Positions 11,980 to 25,226 of a stretch of 64,000 nt of DNA are shown here, piece after piece. The DNA is from Taenia hydatigena (Eukaryota > Platyhelminthes > Cestoda > Cyclophyllidea > Taeniidae): the NCBI GenBank assembly GCA_036345935.2, contig JADWOT020000009.1, positions 11,809,899 to 11,873,898 on the forward strand, in the 5' to 3' direction. The stretch's first letter is position 1. Each line of letters opens with the position of its first letter. The notes under the pieces were generated by a model that was not told where the DNA came from, ran no database searches, and saw only the letters and a program-made list of their open reading frames with translations. The translations under genes and the position numbers were made by a program.

Positions 11980-14900
11980 GTAAACTATTTGCATTGACTC
12001 CTCCCTTCCAATCAAATATTGTTCTCAACTTTTGGCCTTAATTGCAACCTTACATCCACTGTAATACTCTTCTTTCCAAAGACTCCGCGTTAATCGGTGC
12101 AGCGGTTCGTAGGAAATCAGCAAGTCTGATGCTCTCGATATTTTGGACGCTTCCGTTCGGTAGTCTGACCTTACCACTGTGTTGAAATGTCGATCCGGCG
12201 TGTCTTTTAGGCGTACTGGGAGGTTTATAAAGCGTCTAAAAACCAGGGTGAAGCGTAGGATGATATGGTATTGGCAGGGTGGATTGAAGTAATTTCTTCT
12301 TTTGACATTGAGAGAGTAGTGGAGCGAAGATACCACAGGAGGCTGTTAAGGCTTTCGCCATAATTATTCGCTCCGATGTTAAAATTGAAGTTGCTAGGAA
12401 AGGTGGAATATCTTCTGTATGATGCAGTAGACGATTGCTGCTTCCCGGCGTTTGGTATGGAAGCAGAGTCATTCGGCGATCTGAAGGAATGACTAACATG
12501 TTGTTTAAAACCTTTGCAATTGCTTCCCAAAGTTCATGTAACAGGCCAATGTGCACATTGATAATAACGTTTAAGAGGACTCAATATGCATCATATCCTT
12601 CACACATCTTTCAAATAGTCGAAAATCGTGCCAAAATATATCTAAAGCTTGCGCATTAAATTCGCTAGTACAATATTCCTCTGAAGTGTTACATGCAAGG
12701 AATGTCCTAAAAAGTGTTTTTATTTTACGTGAAACGCTATTTGACTGCAAGAGATGATTGGTGAAAGTGGAGGTGCGTCCGTGCTATTTACTGTCTGTCT
12801 TCGAGACGCGCAGAACCTCGTTACCATCCCTGAGTGGGTGATCGGCCAATCCCACCATTACCCAGCGATGTCTCCGCTACGGCTTGTCCGCATCAAATCA
12901 TCCAATCGGAACCGTTAACTAAGATGGTAAATACAATTTCCACTGATTCGACACAATTTTCTATGATGCATCTTCCCATATTTTCTGATAAATCCACTAG
13001 AGCCGCTAGAGTTTAACAATTGAAGAGAAAGTCAAAACCTACTATAATCTCCATGCTCTGATTTGTTTCTATAGGAGAGAATGTGATTAATAACCTAGAA
13101 ATGGGTAATTTGGAGCACTTTTTCACACAAATATTATAATGATAAGAACTGAAAGGGCGTGGAAAAGAAGCACGATTTTAGAATGTTTAAAAGATTGCGG
13201 AGAAGCACAACTGGGTAAGGCGAGAGTATTTACACAACGGAGGGTAAGCAGATGCCATAGTAAATACACTCCACGTGATGTGCTTTTACTCCAGCTAGTG
13301 GGAATTCTCACGGTCACTTTTCTGGTCACCGCTAACACATGCTCTCGTGGACGTTTTACGTTTTGAAAACAGGGTTATTTGACCAGAGGCGATGAAACTA
13401 AGTGCAGCGGCAAAATTAAGTATAGAAAACTGGCTTCTGTCTTTGCACTACACAGCTTCAAGTAAATACCATAGTCCACTCTTTGACTGGTGCCCAACGT
13501 GATCGCCTTAATATAGTTAAAAATGGTCAAGTTTTTCAACAAAACTGATAGCATTAGCACTTGTGGACTCAAATTTTAAGTAGTATAGAGTACATGATTC
13601 AAAGAACACAAATTTAAGTAAAGAAGTGATTGTGCGATAATCCATCCTCGTAATGCTATTCAAAGCATCTCTTTTTCAGAGAAAAGAAGGGATTCATCCC
13701 AAAATATCAGTGAATTAATTTATGACGACATCGGAGGTCAAAATAGCCGGTCGAAGTCGCCACTCACGAATTCGGATCCTAAGATAGAAGTTCCACACTC
13801 TCTTTTGCAGATTTGGCTCAATTAAGAGTTTCTGTAATCTCACTCCAAGATTCACCACGCGGTTGATCCCTAGATTTGTTTAATTAAAGCACACTGCAAG
13901 GTCGGATAACGAGAACCCCCTTCTACACATAAACAACTTGGCAATTGGTTTCGCTTAAGCTATATTGGGTGCCTGAGCGCGCCTAAGTATATGAAGGTGT
14001 GTTCACATCTATAGACAAGAAGTCGCGGATTTCCAAAGCCACCGATAGATGGCGTGTTGTGAAAGGCGGATAGCGTAAACAGTGAAGTTATCAGAACTGG
14101 CGACAGAGCACAGTGAAGTACATGCAACACCATCTGGACGTAGCCAATATCACCCGTAGTATGCCCTCGTGGTGCACGTGTTTGTAACAGTTTGCGCAGA
14201 GTGAAACGTACAAGCAGCACAAATGGATTCCTGCAGTTATTTTTAGTTGGACTACAATTCATAAGAAGTGGAGCGTTTAGGATTATAAATATTTAAGAAT
14301 CGCCAGTGATTCTTATGCCTTTATTACAGGGTAACTATGGCGGAGTTGAAAATAATTCAGCCGAAGCCGCGTTACAATGATGCTTTCAATCCAATTGCAC
14401 CAATTAATATCTTTGTTTCCAAACGATAGGCAGGCCAGAGTGATTTAGTGTAAGTTTACAAAGAAGTGGGTAAATTCGCAACACAGTATTAGGCCAATCC
14501 CAGGCTAACAATGCATAGATTAATCGTTTGCTGTTTCGCAAATGAGAGTGGAGAAGATGCCATGATCCGTCTCGATATACTCGATGAGAAAGTACGTTTG
14601 AATGTTAAAGGCTAAATGGCCACCATCCATCCCTGCAGGGTGACATATCTTAGATCTCCTTAGTCATTGATGACGTGATTTTGAAACACATGCATCCATT
14701 AAGACCTAAATCCACTTCTTCAGTTAAAAATTGCAGCGTTGTTTGAATAGGGACGAACCGAGAAATTCATGCACCAGATGAAATAAGGAGACAACACGGG
14801 CAGGAGGTATTATCACAGGTAAGTAGTAGTGGCATAAGCAACTCTTCTAAAATGTAGGCATTACGTTTAACTGTAGAATAAATTTGTCAGAATCAATCGA

Positions 14901-17900
14901 ATATCAGTAAGTTATTCAAAATGGGGAGAAATGAATGGAAAATGCAGCAATTTATGTATTGAATACCATTGAATGGTAGAGTAAATCTTAATTTTTTGTA
15001 GATAGCTTGGGTAATCGAAATCTTCAAAGGTGGACGGAAGTATATTTTAAGGTGTTGGCTTCACAGAATCGGGTATACTCTTGATAATACAGTAGTATCA
15101 TCTTCAGTGAATCATTGATACATGAATTTGTTGACGGATGAACTAGCAACTAACAGACTTAATTTGGCACACTTTCCATTTTGTTAATTGACTACCAATG
15201 GCCTTCAATTCCAGAATCACATTGGGGTAAAGACTCCATTTAGTGGTTGAAGTTAACCTCAAAACCGTAGTGAATGCATAGGATGCTATCAGGAGCAACT
15301 GCTAAACCCGATTAACGTTTCATTAAGCGTTTGTAAAGCCAAAAGTGTTTTCCAACACATCAAGCAGTTATTCATGCTCATAAGTGAATGTCCTGCCGAT
15401 CGCACAATGTGCTTTATATTGACAGGAGGCCATGAAGATAACTTCTGCCTATCAATGTATTTAAGAAGCCATTTGCAAAGTTTCAGAACAGGAATATAAA
15501 ATGCTGCAGAGAGTAGGGTAAAAGAATAGCTATTGTTGGTGCCTGCGACTATGAAAATCAGATACTCTCCGTCCTTGTATAAGTTTCGATTGATTGCCCA
15601 TCCTTTGAACATACAGGAGGGTCGTGTTCTTACTCAGCCCCTTCTGTCCTTTAAGTGTACTTATAACCGACCAGTAACCAGGGTTAGTCAGTAATTAGAA
15701 TAGCTGGCAGGCTCGTACCCAGACAACCTCCGCTCTCTAACCACTTGACGCACAAGGGCTTATCGTAACTCCTTTTGCTTACTTATTACGTCGTTAATTA
15801 AGGCATTAGTCTTGAAGGCTTATCTATTGGTCAACTGCTTGTTGATCTCAATTGGATCCAGACGACCTGTTGCTTCATAACAACTGTTGCCTTAATTGAT
15901 GACAATAATAACCGTATGCATTGTATTAAAATTGAAGACTGATTTTGTTGAATAGTCGTTCATTAACTATCGATGAATGAATGGTAGTCTTGAAAAGGAC
16001 CCGTATGTTTGGAAAGAAAGGCGCTGTCTGGCATGGTGTAAATTAAGCCAATTTCAAGGATTTTGGTACTGTTGGCTTGGAACCTAATTTCGCAGCAAAT
16101 TCACAGTAGCTTAACTTGTGCTGCACTGCATTTTAGACTATCCTGAACCTTATCAAACACGCACGGGTAGATAACTTAATGCTAAAAAAATTTGCTTGAC
16201 TTTGAACAGCGGGTATGGAGTGTTGCATCTAGCTACCGGTGGCTTGTGCGTTTAGGATTGTACTTATGCTCAGCGGCATAGGCTTCGAGCCATGCCAGGG
16301 GTCACTAGCCATTCTGCTCGTTGATACTGCGTTTTCCGTCAATGTATTTGGCCCCAAGGGAAAACCATCTTGATTTTTCTTCAGAGATATTAAGACAACG
16401 TGGTGGACGTGATGACTCCCATTAGAAGTTTTGTAAATGATATCTGCCTTTGGCTGTCAGCAGCTAAAGCGGCATTAGTTGTGGTCCAGGGTGAATGGTT
16501 TTTCGAGGAACTTTCTAAAGCTAAATAGCACAGAAATGCGAACAAACAAAAAGGAAGGAAAGATGCCCTTATAACTACTGATAGAAATGTGATGGCCTAC
16601 GCATTACCCTTCCCTTCATTTTGCTTCTCAAACAGGACAAAACTCCAGATGTAGTGCAGTTGCCAGTAGGATTCATCAGTGACGCAGCAGGCAGATGTCT
16701 TTTCAGTTGAATGCCAATTCGATGATTGGCGCTATTAGTTCGTAAGTGTTATTTATCACACCACCAACTACGTTGTGATGATCAGCGCAGGAGGTTGACC
16801 AAGGTAATCGCCGTAACAATGCTGGAAAGAAGAGGAAGATCATGTGATAATTGCACAACTTTGGAATTCACTTTTTGGTTACGGGGGTATTTTAGTCTCT
16901 ACCTTTGTCATTCCGCTTAATGGCATGGCTCCCACATCATTCCAATTGCCCCCAGCCCTTGATATCATGCTAACTTTTGACCTCAGAAGGCCGCAGGGTA
17001 CTACAGAAACAACGTTTTCGCATGCTAAGATTAGCGCATCATTGTGTAGTTGAACTGCGTCATGGAAGTAAAAGTAGACAATCTCTGTGCTCGCACTGAC
17101 TAGACGCATGCACATCTACAGTGGACCTGGCACTCGCGTGCATTGTGCTGAGCAGTGCGATGAAGCGTACTCATGACTCGACCACAAAACAAAGTACAGA
17201 TTTCCATGCGTACAAGGGGCTGCAAAGTTATATTCGCGTAAACGTGTTGCTGCAAGTCGTGAAATCTTTTCAAAATTTCGTTATTTAATCTCACACGCTA
17301 GCCAGCTGTACTTATTGCAATGTGCATGCCATAGTTTAAACCGACTGAACGTCACACTTTCCGATTGGCGATTAAACCGGCAGATTATTATAATTACACA
17401 GGTCGCCTTATAAAGCATCCAATTTCGCTCCTGATAGTCTGTGAGTGCTTAGGCGAAATCGCCAAAGCGAATAAGTTCCCTTCGGAACCACTCACCATGA
17501 GCAGTTTTTTGGCTGGAATAATCCATATTCAATTTTTCCGTTCGATCACTGTCTCAAATCTGCTTCCTTCCTTTAATTTGTCAATGCAACAATCTGTATG
17601 TAAAATCCAACGAATCTGTTTTACCTTGGATGTCGATAGAGGATTCCATTAGTGGAGTTGTTTGCATAATTGTGTAATAGAGTGGTCATTTTCAACTTTA
17701 AATGCTGAGTTAACCTAAGGCAGCAGAATTCGGCTGAACAATGAGCACTTTCTTATCCTTTGTGTCGAATAGACAGAAATGCATGTGTCGCCTTCATGAG
17801 TCCCTTTATCCAAATATTTGCGGTAGGAAATTTGGTTTTACGACTAAGAAGATTTTGACTTACTGCGGTGAAGATGATGGGAATGGTAATTCTCAAGTCA

Positions 17901-20770
17901 TTTATTATTTGGATTCAAAAGTAACTCATTACTCACTTCGAACCACGTCAACACATACTGACTCGTTGCCTTTAGATTGCTTCAATTTTTTCTCAGTCTC
18001 ACAGATGTTCACAAGTGAAAAGCGTGTGAGAATGGGAAAATGCAAACACCCGCATTCAGCGCATGACGCAAATGATGACGTCTTTGGGGGAGGTGGGGGG
18101 GGCCCTTGCTTTAAATGAATGTCAATCTGCTACTTTGCGTAAAAACCCCATTGGGTATGGAATGTATTAATGCTGTCATCTGAATTCATAAAACAAATGC
18201 CTGTGGAATTGACCAGACCTGTGAATTATTGAAATGAATGCAAAATCTACTGCCTACGGATGGTTTGTTTAGAAGTGTCCTCCACTCAACCGCTACGTAT
18301 TAGCCTATCCCGTTGTTGGAGTACAATAAGTCATCCTTTTGCTAGTACTTCATCGTTCTCGACTCATTTATTCAACTAGTTTTTGTAACTATAACATGGG
18401 AAGTAGATTCCTTTCATTTTAACATGGATGGTGTGGAATCACGCTTGATCATTCAGAGCACAGTTGAACAAGGGGACATCACGATGTGTAGCTGGAACTC
18501 ACCAGTGTCCCTACCATTCTCTTAGGGCAAGTAATTGAGCCTAACCACACAAGATGAACAAAATATTTGCACATTTACATTGTTGATGCCTGCCTTTCTC
18601 ATCACGTTTTCAAACATAAGATCTCCGCTTAAGCATTTGCCTTCATTTGTAAGCGTAATCAAAGAAAATGCGTTTCAAACGATGCATATCTTTCCTACTG
18701 CCTTTGAATATGTGACATGCTTGACTTTCAAAAATCCGCCTTTAATTGGTGCAAAAAATGTTGTACAGGTTGCGTTAGCTGTATGGTTTGATTGACGGTG
18801 CGACATCAAGACGAGCGCATAAAGAGGAAATCAGGATTGTTTTTCACTTTGAGTCAGGTTAATTGGGAAAATTGTTCTACCATCGAGACGTAATACTAGA
18901 GTGTCTTACTGGAATTTATATATGCGCATGTACTCAGGCTTCTTCAAGTCCTTACATCTCAAGAAGGCTAAGACGAATTGAAGAATGAAGGCGGATAATA
19001 CCAAATATTGCTGGTAAAAGCTGCAAATGATATCAGAACTTACGCTCCCCCACTCATCTGCACAATTTATTCAGCAGTAAAATGAATTATGTACACTTTA
19101 CACCCGAATGGACTGTTTTCGCATACCACCTTTACTGTGTTTAAGGGAGGAAGTCCCCCTTAAATGTTGCTCTTATTGCCTTTATCCATGCAATTAATTA
19201 TTGAATCAAATGTAGAGAAATTTGGAAATTTAGCTACTATCACATGGTATCACCATCTCTATTCACCACCTCAGCGATTGTCACAAACATCATTTGGCGT
19301 AAAGCAATTAAGAGTTCATCGTATTTAATGCAAAGGCAGTTTGCATTGAACAGGGAACGAGGGTTAACTACAATTCCGTTGAGCCTCCCCATTCATCTCA
19401 ATTCGTCCTAATGTTCTTCTAAATGCATCCACACAAACACAGAGACCTCCTCTCCCTCGACATTCACGACTCCTGGGCCTGAAGACAGGTTCAAGACACT
19501 TTAAATTCTGCCGTTTTATAATAGAAAGGGGGACATACAAATGGTGTGCACTGAACGGGAATTGCCAAAATCGTGGCAAGTTGTTGTCTTTATTTAGTCT
19601 TTCTTTAATGTCGAGGATAGTGATCAAAGCTATGGACAAAGAGCACAATATTGCCATAACAAACTAAATCATCCTAACGATGCATATCTCACCATCTGCT
19701 AGAGGTACGCCTTACAATCCTCAACTCTTGAGTTCGCATCTGTCTATATGAAGTTGCCGTCTATTTGGGAAATAATAAGGTTATGCGTGATTTGCATGTT
19801 TATGCTGTTTGACGAAAGAGTATCATAATGTGGTTTTAAGATATCGAGATAGGGGACAAATCAAAGCGGAAAAGGCCGATGCGAGTTTGTGGCAGGAGTA
19901 TTAAATGGCAGTCCTTGTTGCGTAGTAATAGGACATCACAAAGCGGTGTCACGAACATGCTGGTTGTTTTTTCTTGCCACAAAGGCAAAATATGAAACTG
20001 GATGATAGGTGTGGTGTTGCAGTATTAACGCCTAAACACAAGAAACTTTCCAGAGTGCAATGACATGCCAGAATCTGTTAGTCACTGGAGGAGGAGGCCT
20101 CAAATTCTCAAGCAAGTTTCATCTGAACATGTTCATCACCAGTTCTTTGAACTATCGCATACTTCGTGAGTTGGCAAGTTCGTTAATTTGATTCGCCCCG
20201 GAGTGTTAGTTACATTGGGAATGTTTCATTACAATCACAGAGGTTAGGAGAGACATCTACACAATGTAACAGTAAAGAAGTGTGTGTGTGTGTGTATTCG
20301 AATGAAATAAGATTTAGCCACATATCTTTTCCTCAGGTGCTTTGTGACATTGTTCTTGTTTAGATCAGCATTTGCCCATGATGACAATTACCTCCGCAAT
20401 AATCGGTGCTCAACCCATATTAGGATGCGTATAACGCGTTAACATCGAGCTCTGGCTTGCTTTACCACAGAAAAATGCAATAAGTAACCGCAAAATGGTT
20501 GGATAAGCAGCTTTGCTTAGGTGAGAATTTTAAGCTCCATATATATTCACTTGAATGTTACTTTGTTGAAACCATCGAATTATTTTAATCTGACAAGTCA
20601 TGCCATGCGAAACGACGACATCTTTCCCACATGCGAATGTGTGAGTATGAGCCTAGCCGCAGAATTGGATGAATATTACTGCTGCTTTGTCTTCTACAGG
20701 AAAAATAAGGTGCAGAAGATTATGTGCACTGTGCGTTCGAGAAACAGAACGATTTCAATGCTTTGCAGCA
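11980..20770. other. Unique spacer of palindrome 1, first part; no supported gene
   Basis: This is AT-richer, single-copy DNA within the window. Open frames at 12,025-12,556 (-, overlapping), 15,289-15,612 (-) and 17,741-18,118 (+) have no recognisable domains and ambiguous splice sites. A G-run lies at about 18,085-18,105 and a short (TG)n tract at about 20,280-20,296. I see no RNA genes or transposon proteins. Confidence 0.4.
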
Positions 20771-20776
20771 ATTGTG

Positions 20777-20843
20777 ATTGGCATAGCTATGACGATCTCA
20801 TTGGTGCAGTCGTTTACTCCCTCGTTAAAGGTAAGTATATAAG
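20777..20843 (+). promoter_or_regulatory. CAP promoter: two inverted CCAAT boxes and TATA box
   Basis: ATTGG occurs at 20,777-20,781 and 20,800-20,804 (23 bp apart), then TATATAAG at 20,836-20,843, about 120 bp before the ATG at 20,965. The surrounding sequence (GTGATTGGCAT ... CTCATTGGTGCAG) is shared with the CAP gene at 39,402, where both spacings are the same to within a base. Confidence 0.75.
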
Positions 20844-20964
20844 CCATAGATTTTCTGTTCTGTTGTCTTTTTGGGTCCCCGAGTGAGTCAGATCCGTTGA
20901 TCCTACCTACCCAAATGCATGGTTATTTGTCCTAATCCTTGCTCTTTCATTCATCTTAGCCAGC

Positions 20965-21867
20965 ATGATCAAGATAGTTGGCATTCTGACTGTGCTGTTC
21001 GTCGTGGCCCATGCGCTCGCTCCTGACGAGCGCAAGAGCATTCTTAACTTCCATACACAAGTTCGTTCCAAAGTTCAACCATCTGCTTCTAACATGATGT
21101 TCATGGTAAGCAATGAATGGGTCCGATCCGATGGCATACCAAGTCTGGCGTTGTTACTTTTTCCACCTTCATTCCAAATTTGTCTTGTTCTGTTTTAGAA
21201 GTATTCAAAGGAATTGGAGGCTATGGCTGACAAATGGGTTAAGCGATGTAAATATGAGCATCCAAATCCACAACGGAATCCAGAATATAAAGATTTAGGA
21301 CAAAATCTCGCCATTTCTGGAGGTGCGTCACAAGACATTAAGCGGCTGCCGAGGGGATGGGCAAAAGAGGGGCAATATTACACATATGCAAACAACTCCT
21401 GTGCTGCTGGGAAGGTTTGTGGGCATTACACACAGGTGATTGTTACTATTCCTCCTACTGTCATACACCTCTGCTTTCAACCTATTTAATGCTCATCATT
21501 CGTGCTAGAGTGATTTTGAATTGCTACGCCTTGAAATGCAAACTCAATTGATTTAGATGATTTGGAGCACCTCAAACAAACTGGGTTGTGCAATCAATCG
21601 CTGCGATAACATTTTCCCTCAATGGCCCAAACCAATTTTCCTTCTGGCTTGTCAATACGCTCCTCCGTGAGTCCAATAGCTAACAAACTAATGCTGCCAC
21701 TCACACGTTGTTTGCGCCTGCAAACTTTAAAGTTTTTACTACTTTATCTAAATTTTCTTGCATTTAGGGGCAATTGGTATGGAAAAAAGCCCTACGAGCA
21801 GGGAGATACCTGCTCCAAATGTCCACGTTTTTATACTTGCATTGACGGACAATGCAAACGCAAGTAG
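20965..21867 (+). CDS. CAP-superfamily secreted protein (SCP/TAPS, VAL-like), intact
   Basis: There are four exons: 20,965-21,105, 21,199-21,435, 21,557-21,666 and 21,768-21,867, giving 195 residues. Introns are 93, 121 and 101 bp with GT-AG ends. Residues 1-17 (MIKIVGILTVLFVVAHA) form a signal peptide. The CAP domain follows with FHTQVR (helix 1 His), LGQNLAISGG, WAKEGQYYTY (tetrad Glu), CGHYTQ at the exon 2/3 junction continuing MIWSTSNKLGCAINRC, and LLACQYAPP. A short Cys-rich tail (TCSKCPRFYTC, CIDGQCKRK) ends the protein. Unlike the palindrome copies, the CAP tetrad His and Glu are both present. The length fits single-CAP secreted proteins of parasitic worms. It sits 2.5 kb upstream of a decayed tandem copy with similar 3' flank, so the two arose by tandem duplication. 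A possible variant poly(A) signal (AGTAAA) lies near 22,110. Confidence 0.93.
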
Positions 21868-24135
21868 CCTCGATGAGCACTCACGAGGTAGCACCGCAAA
21901 GCCTCAAATTTTGGACGCCTTTCTTTACAAATTTTCACAGCATTTTAAGACTGCAATCCACCTTTTGCTTAAAGTAAAAGTGACATTCATTCATTGCACT
22001 GGTTGATTTCGGCTCTGTATCAATAACGACTCCTGACAAATCTGTAAAATTAGTAGAAATTCCCTCCCATTTTGTGACAGCTCATCAAAAATACACTGGG
22101 CAATGTGCGATGACTAGAAGTAAAATATTTGCACTTCGTTTAACTTAATAATCTTAGTTGTGTAGAATGCAGGAATTCACGGTGTGGTGGAAGAGGCATG
22201 GAGCTGTGGAAGCACGAAGCCACAGAACCGTAAAGAATTTGGTCTGACTCACGGTGGAGTCGCGTTTGGGAAGTATCAAGTGTAAATAGAGCTTTAGAAT
22301 GGCAAGTTTACTTATGGATTGCAGCATGGGCATAGGCGGTAGCAGTGAGTGGCACATCAGTCTCACCATTGAGTGGGCACTGCAGCTCGGTCTGCCAATC
22401 CACACGTAATTATCGGCACTACGCCGTGCTTCGCAAAGTTTAGAGTGATCCTAAAACAGCGTATCATGATTGTTCTGGTAGACTGTTTCAAAGTCGGTGC
22501 GCCAATTCCGCCCTTAAGTGCTGAAACATTGTCAATTTTAGTCCGGAAATTGAAAGCGCTTTTAAGATTAATGGTAATTATCAGAGTGACTGCTGCATTC
22601 AGATGCAACTCAATCTGATGACAGCACTTTGGTAACAAAGTGATTTTAACAACTATTTGACATAAAACTGATTTCCCAAAGTTTTATCATTTCACTTGTA
22701 GCGGTTTAATGTCTCCTATTGTCCTTATTATTTTACAAAGTGCAAAGAAGCCGATTACTTCTCAAACCGACCTCCATTGGAGCGTTCACACGGGTAAATT
22801 AAGGAAAAGGAACTTAATCCGAAATCTGTAGTATGATTACCACAGAGAGTGTAAGCGTTATTGGAACATGCATAGGAACTGTGTCTACCAGCAGTTAGGT
22901 GGGCCGAACAGATACATGGTTAGGGAGGACTGAATTGAGAACAAAGTAAAATGCTTCAATTTATAGGCCAGTGCTCCTTGGACTAGAACCGATTATACGG
23001 TTTGTTCTCCACACGGAGCATCGTCCAGCCTCGGGTTGTAGGAGAACAGCACATTCTCCCTCTCCATTAAATTCCCCCAAATGAGCGAAACTCTAGCTGT
23101 GGTGAAGTCGCCAAGAGATGCCTGCAGACCCTCAGTTGCAGCAATGACGTCTGGTTGGTGGGCACTTTCTATAGCCCCAAACATGCTGCAATGTTCGGCA
23201 CTAGAGGCCAAGCATATAAATCGTTGGTGGCGACGCTCAAAAGAAGAGGGTCCGTAACGTTTTGCTAATTCGTTCAACTCAAGAATGCTGAAGCCTTCCC
23301 AATCTTACTTCTGCCCGACATGATGGCTTCAAGGGCCTTTCAGTGATCAAAACTACTCTGTACGTCAAAAATGCAGAAGCGACAACACAGTAAATCTGCT
23401 GCGATTTCAGGTACGTTACCACATTATTTGCGCTTAGTAAATTATTAAATCAATGTTCATTTTGATTACCAATGTTACTGTTAACGTTCCGCTGATACCT
23501 CCAGGCTTCTATAATAAAACGTTCCTCTCATTAGAGTTGTTGGGCAATTTGGCCCAAAATTTCAAATGCTTGATAAGCCATCAAAAGCGTACCTGCACCA
23601 TGGTGCCAATAGGGGCTCACATTCTCGCATCGCAAAAGGCAAAATTATATGTACTCTGGAATTACAGTACCAGTTACACAAGCTAGCTCTAAGGCTGGGT
23701 GGCAATGAATAAATTAGGAGACAATTGTGAGGCTGGTCAGTGTGTATTATGATCATATGAACTGATATGGGGATACAATAGTTTGACCGCAAGCTTTAGT
23801 ACAAATATTTTGTCATTGCTTCTCTAGCATGCTCCGTGCATTCTGCTCGTCTATCATTTGGCCCCTTGCGTGACAAGTTGAATGTGTTCTACAAGCCTGC
23901 TTATTGAGAGGATCTTCAATTAATCGGCACCAGCAGCTGTCAAAAGAAGAGTGATTCAAACACTCTTGGTCCATCTGTTTTAGATAAGGCGTGCTTTTGA
24001 ATTGGTTTGGTTCGGATCAAACGTAGCAAGAAGTACACTGCTAAATGGTGGTTACACGTCCCTAATAGCATGAAGTGAATGTTCTCGGATGTTTTTAAGC
24101 GATTCATTGAAGTGATTACAATGTTTGAAACCAAG
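21868..24135. other. Between CAP gene and CAP pseudogene; no firm gene
   Basis: The first part is the 3' flank of the CAP gene. It resembles the flank after the pseudogene (GGTAGCACC[AG]CAA[AG]GCCTCA occurs in both), so the duplication unit extends beyond the coding part. One uncertain frame lies at 22,993-23,277 and is listed separately. Confidence 0.4.
22993..23277 (-). other. Possible coding frame, unknown product
   Basis: About 95 open codons with a protein-like composition (LNELAKRYG, SSFERRHQRFICLASS, DVIAATEGLQASLGDF). An in-frame stop lies a few codons upstream of the open stretch, so it would have to begin at a splice acceptor near 23,305 or be a gene fragment. I recognise no family. 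It has no second copy in the window to test constraint. Confidence 0.2.
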
Positions 24136-24206
24136 TGTGGTTGGTGCATCCATGGCGATCCCAACGGTGCAGTTATTTATTGTTTCATCGAAGACAAGTG
24201 CATAAG
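24136..24206 (+). promoter_or_regulatory. Decayed CAP promoter
   Basis: This aligns with the promoters at 20,777 and 39,214: GTGG TTGG at the first CCAAT position, CCAACGG at the second and GCATAAGAG at the TATA position. All three elements carry substitutions, matching the decay of the gene downstream. Confidence 0.55.
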
Positions 24207-24330
24207 AGATACAAGTATTTCTTAATCACAGCATTATTGGGCTTTCGAAAGAGTTAAGCAAGCTGAACTTGCTTGCTCTGATGGATGTGTAGCAGTTCTA
24301 ATCCGCACTATTTCATTTGTCTTAGCCATC

Positions 24331-25226
24331 ATGATCAAGGTAGCTGCTCTCCTGACCGCGTTGTTTATTGTGGCCCGCTCACTTTCTGAGGAAGAGCGAG
24401 AGCTTGTTGCCATTTAGCATAAGGATACACGACTGAGAGTACGCCCACCAGCAGCAGACACGAAATTAATGGTAGGCAATGCGTGGGTCACATCTGATGT
24501 CACGCCAGCCTTGTTATTGTTTTCTTGCCACTCCCATCACAATGCAACTTTCTTTCAACATTTTTGCTCTATACTTGACCTATTCGCAAAAGTTTGAGAA
24601 TCGGGCGGATAGATGGATCTCACGATGCCAATTTGAGCATCTCGATACAAGAGTATGGATGGAATATGCAGGCACAGGACAAAATCATGCCATTACTGGA
24701 GGCAGACAAATGAAACTGAAGGCAATGATGAAAATATGGAGAGAAGAGGCGAAGGATTACTCCTGTGATGGCGATTGCATGTATAACAATGACTGTGGAC
24801 ATTGCATACAGGTAATATTTAATATCCGCCACAAAATTACTTCAGCTTTCGAGTTAGTTGATTTTCACAATTCTACTTATTAGCATTATTATGCTTTCAA
24901 GTGATACCCAAATTTACACGTCCAGATGATTTGAGCTAACTTATCCAAAGTTGAATGTGTGGCCAGATAAAGTGATTACTCATTTCTGGATCGGCTTTCA
25001 CCAATTTACCTCATGGCTCGTCAGTACTCTCCTGCGTAGGTTAGCTGCTACCCATGGATGATGAACCTCTAAAACAACCGAAGTGCCCACCGCTTCGTAC
25101 TAACAGCACCTGAAATTTTTGCACATAGGACAATTCGTATGGGAAAAACCTTATAAGAAAGAAAAATTTTGCACCAAATGCCCATCTGATACCGGTTGCG
25201 TTGACAGACAATGTTCGGAGAAGTAG
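24331..25226 (+). pseudogene. CAP-superfamily pseudogene (tandem copy of 20,965 gene)
   Basis: The four-exon layout is still visible: 24,331-24,471, about 24,578-24,811, 24,926-25,035 and 25,129-25,226. A signal peptide (MIKVAALLTALFIVA) remains. Breaks, in order: a TAG codon at 24,415-24,417 in place of the Phe before the helix-1 His; loss of the AG acceptor before exon 2 (the site reads TTGACC); TGA in place of the Trp of the MIW motif at the start of exon 3, and a second stop (TAA) later in exon 3; and a one-base deletion in exon 4 near 25,150. The GHYTQ motif has become GHCIQ. The promoter is also degraded. With this many lesions it cannot make a CAP protein. It retains enough identity to show origin from the same tandem duplication as the gene at 20,965. 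Confidence 0.9.

Noticed and set aside
12025..12556. Three overlapping minus-strand frames just inside palindrome 1 as a gene
   Set aside because: Open in several frames at once with no recognisable domain, start context or consistent splice sites; no second copy to test constraint.
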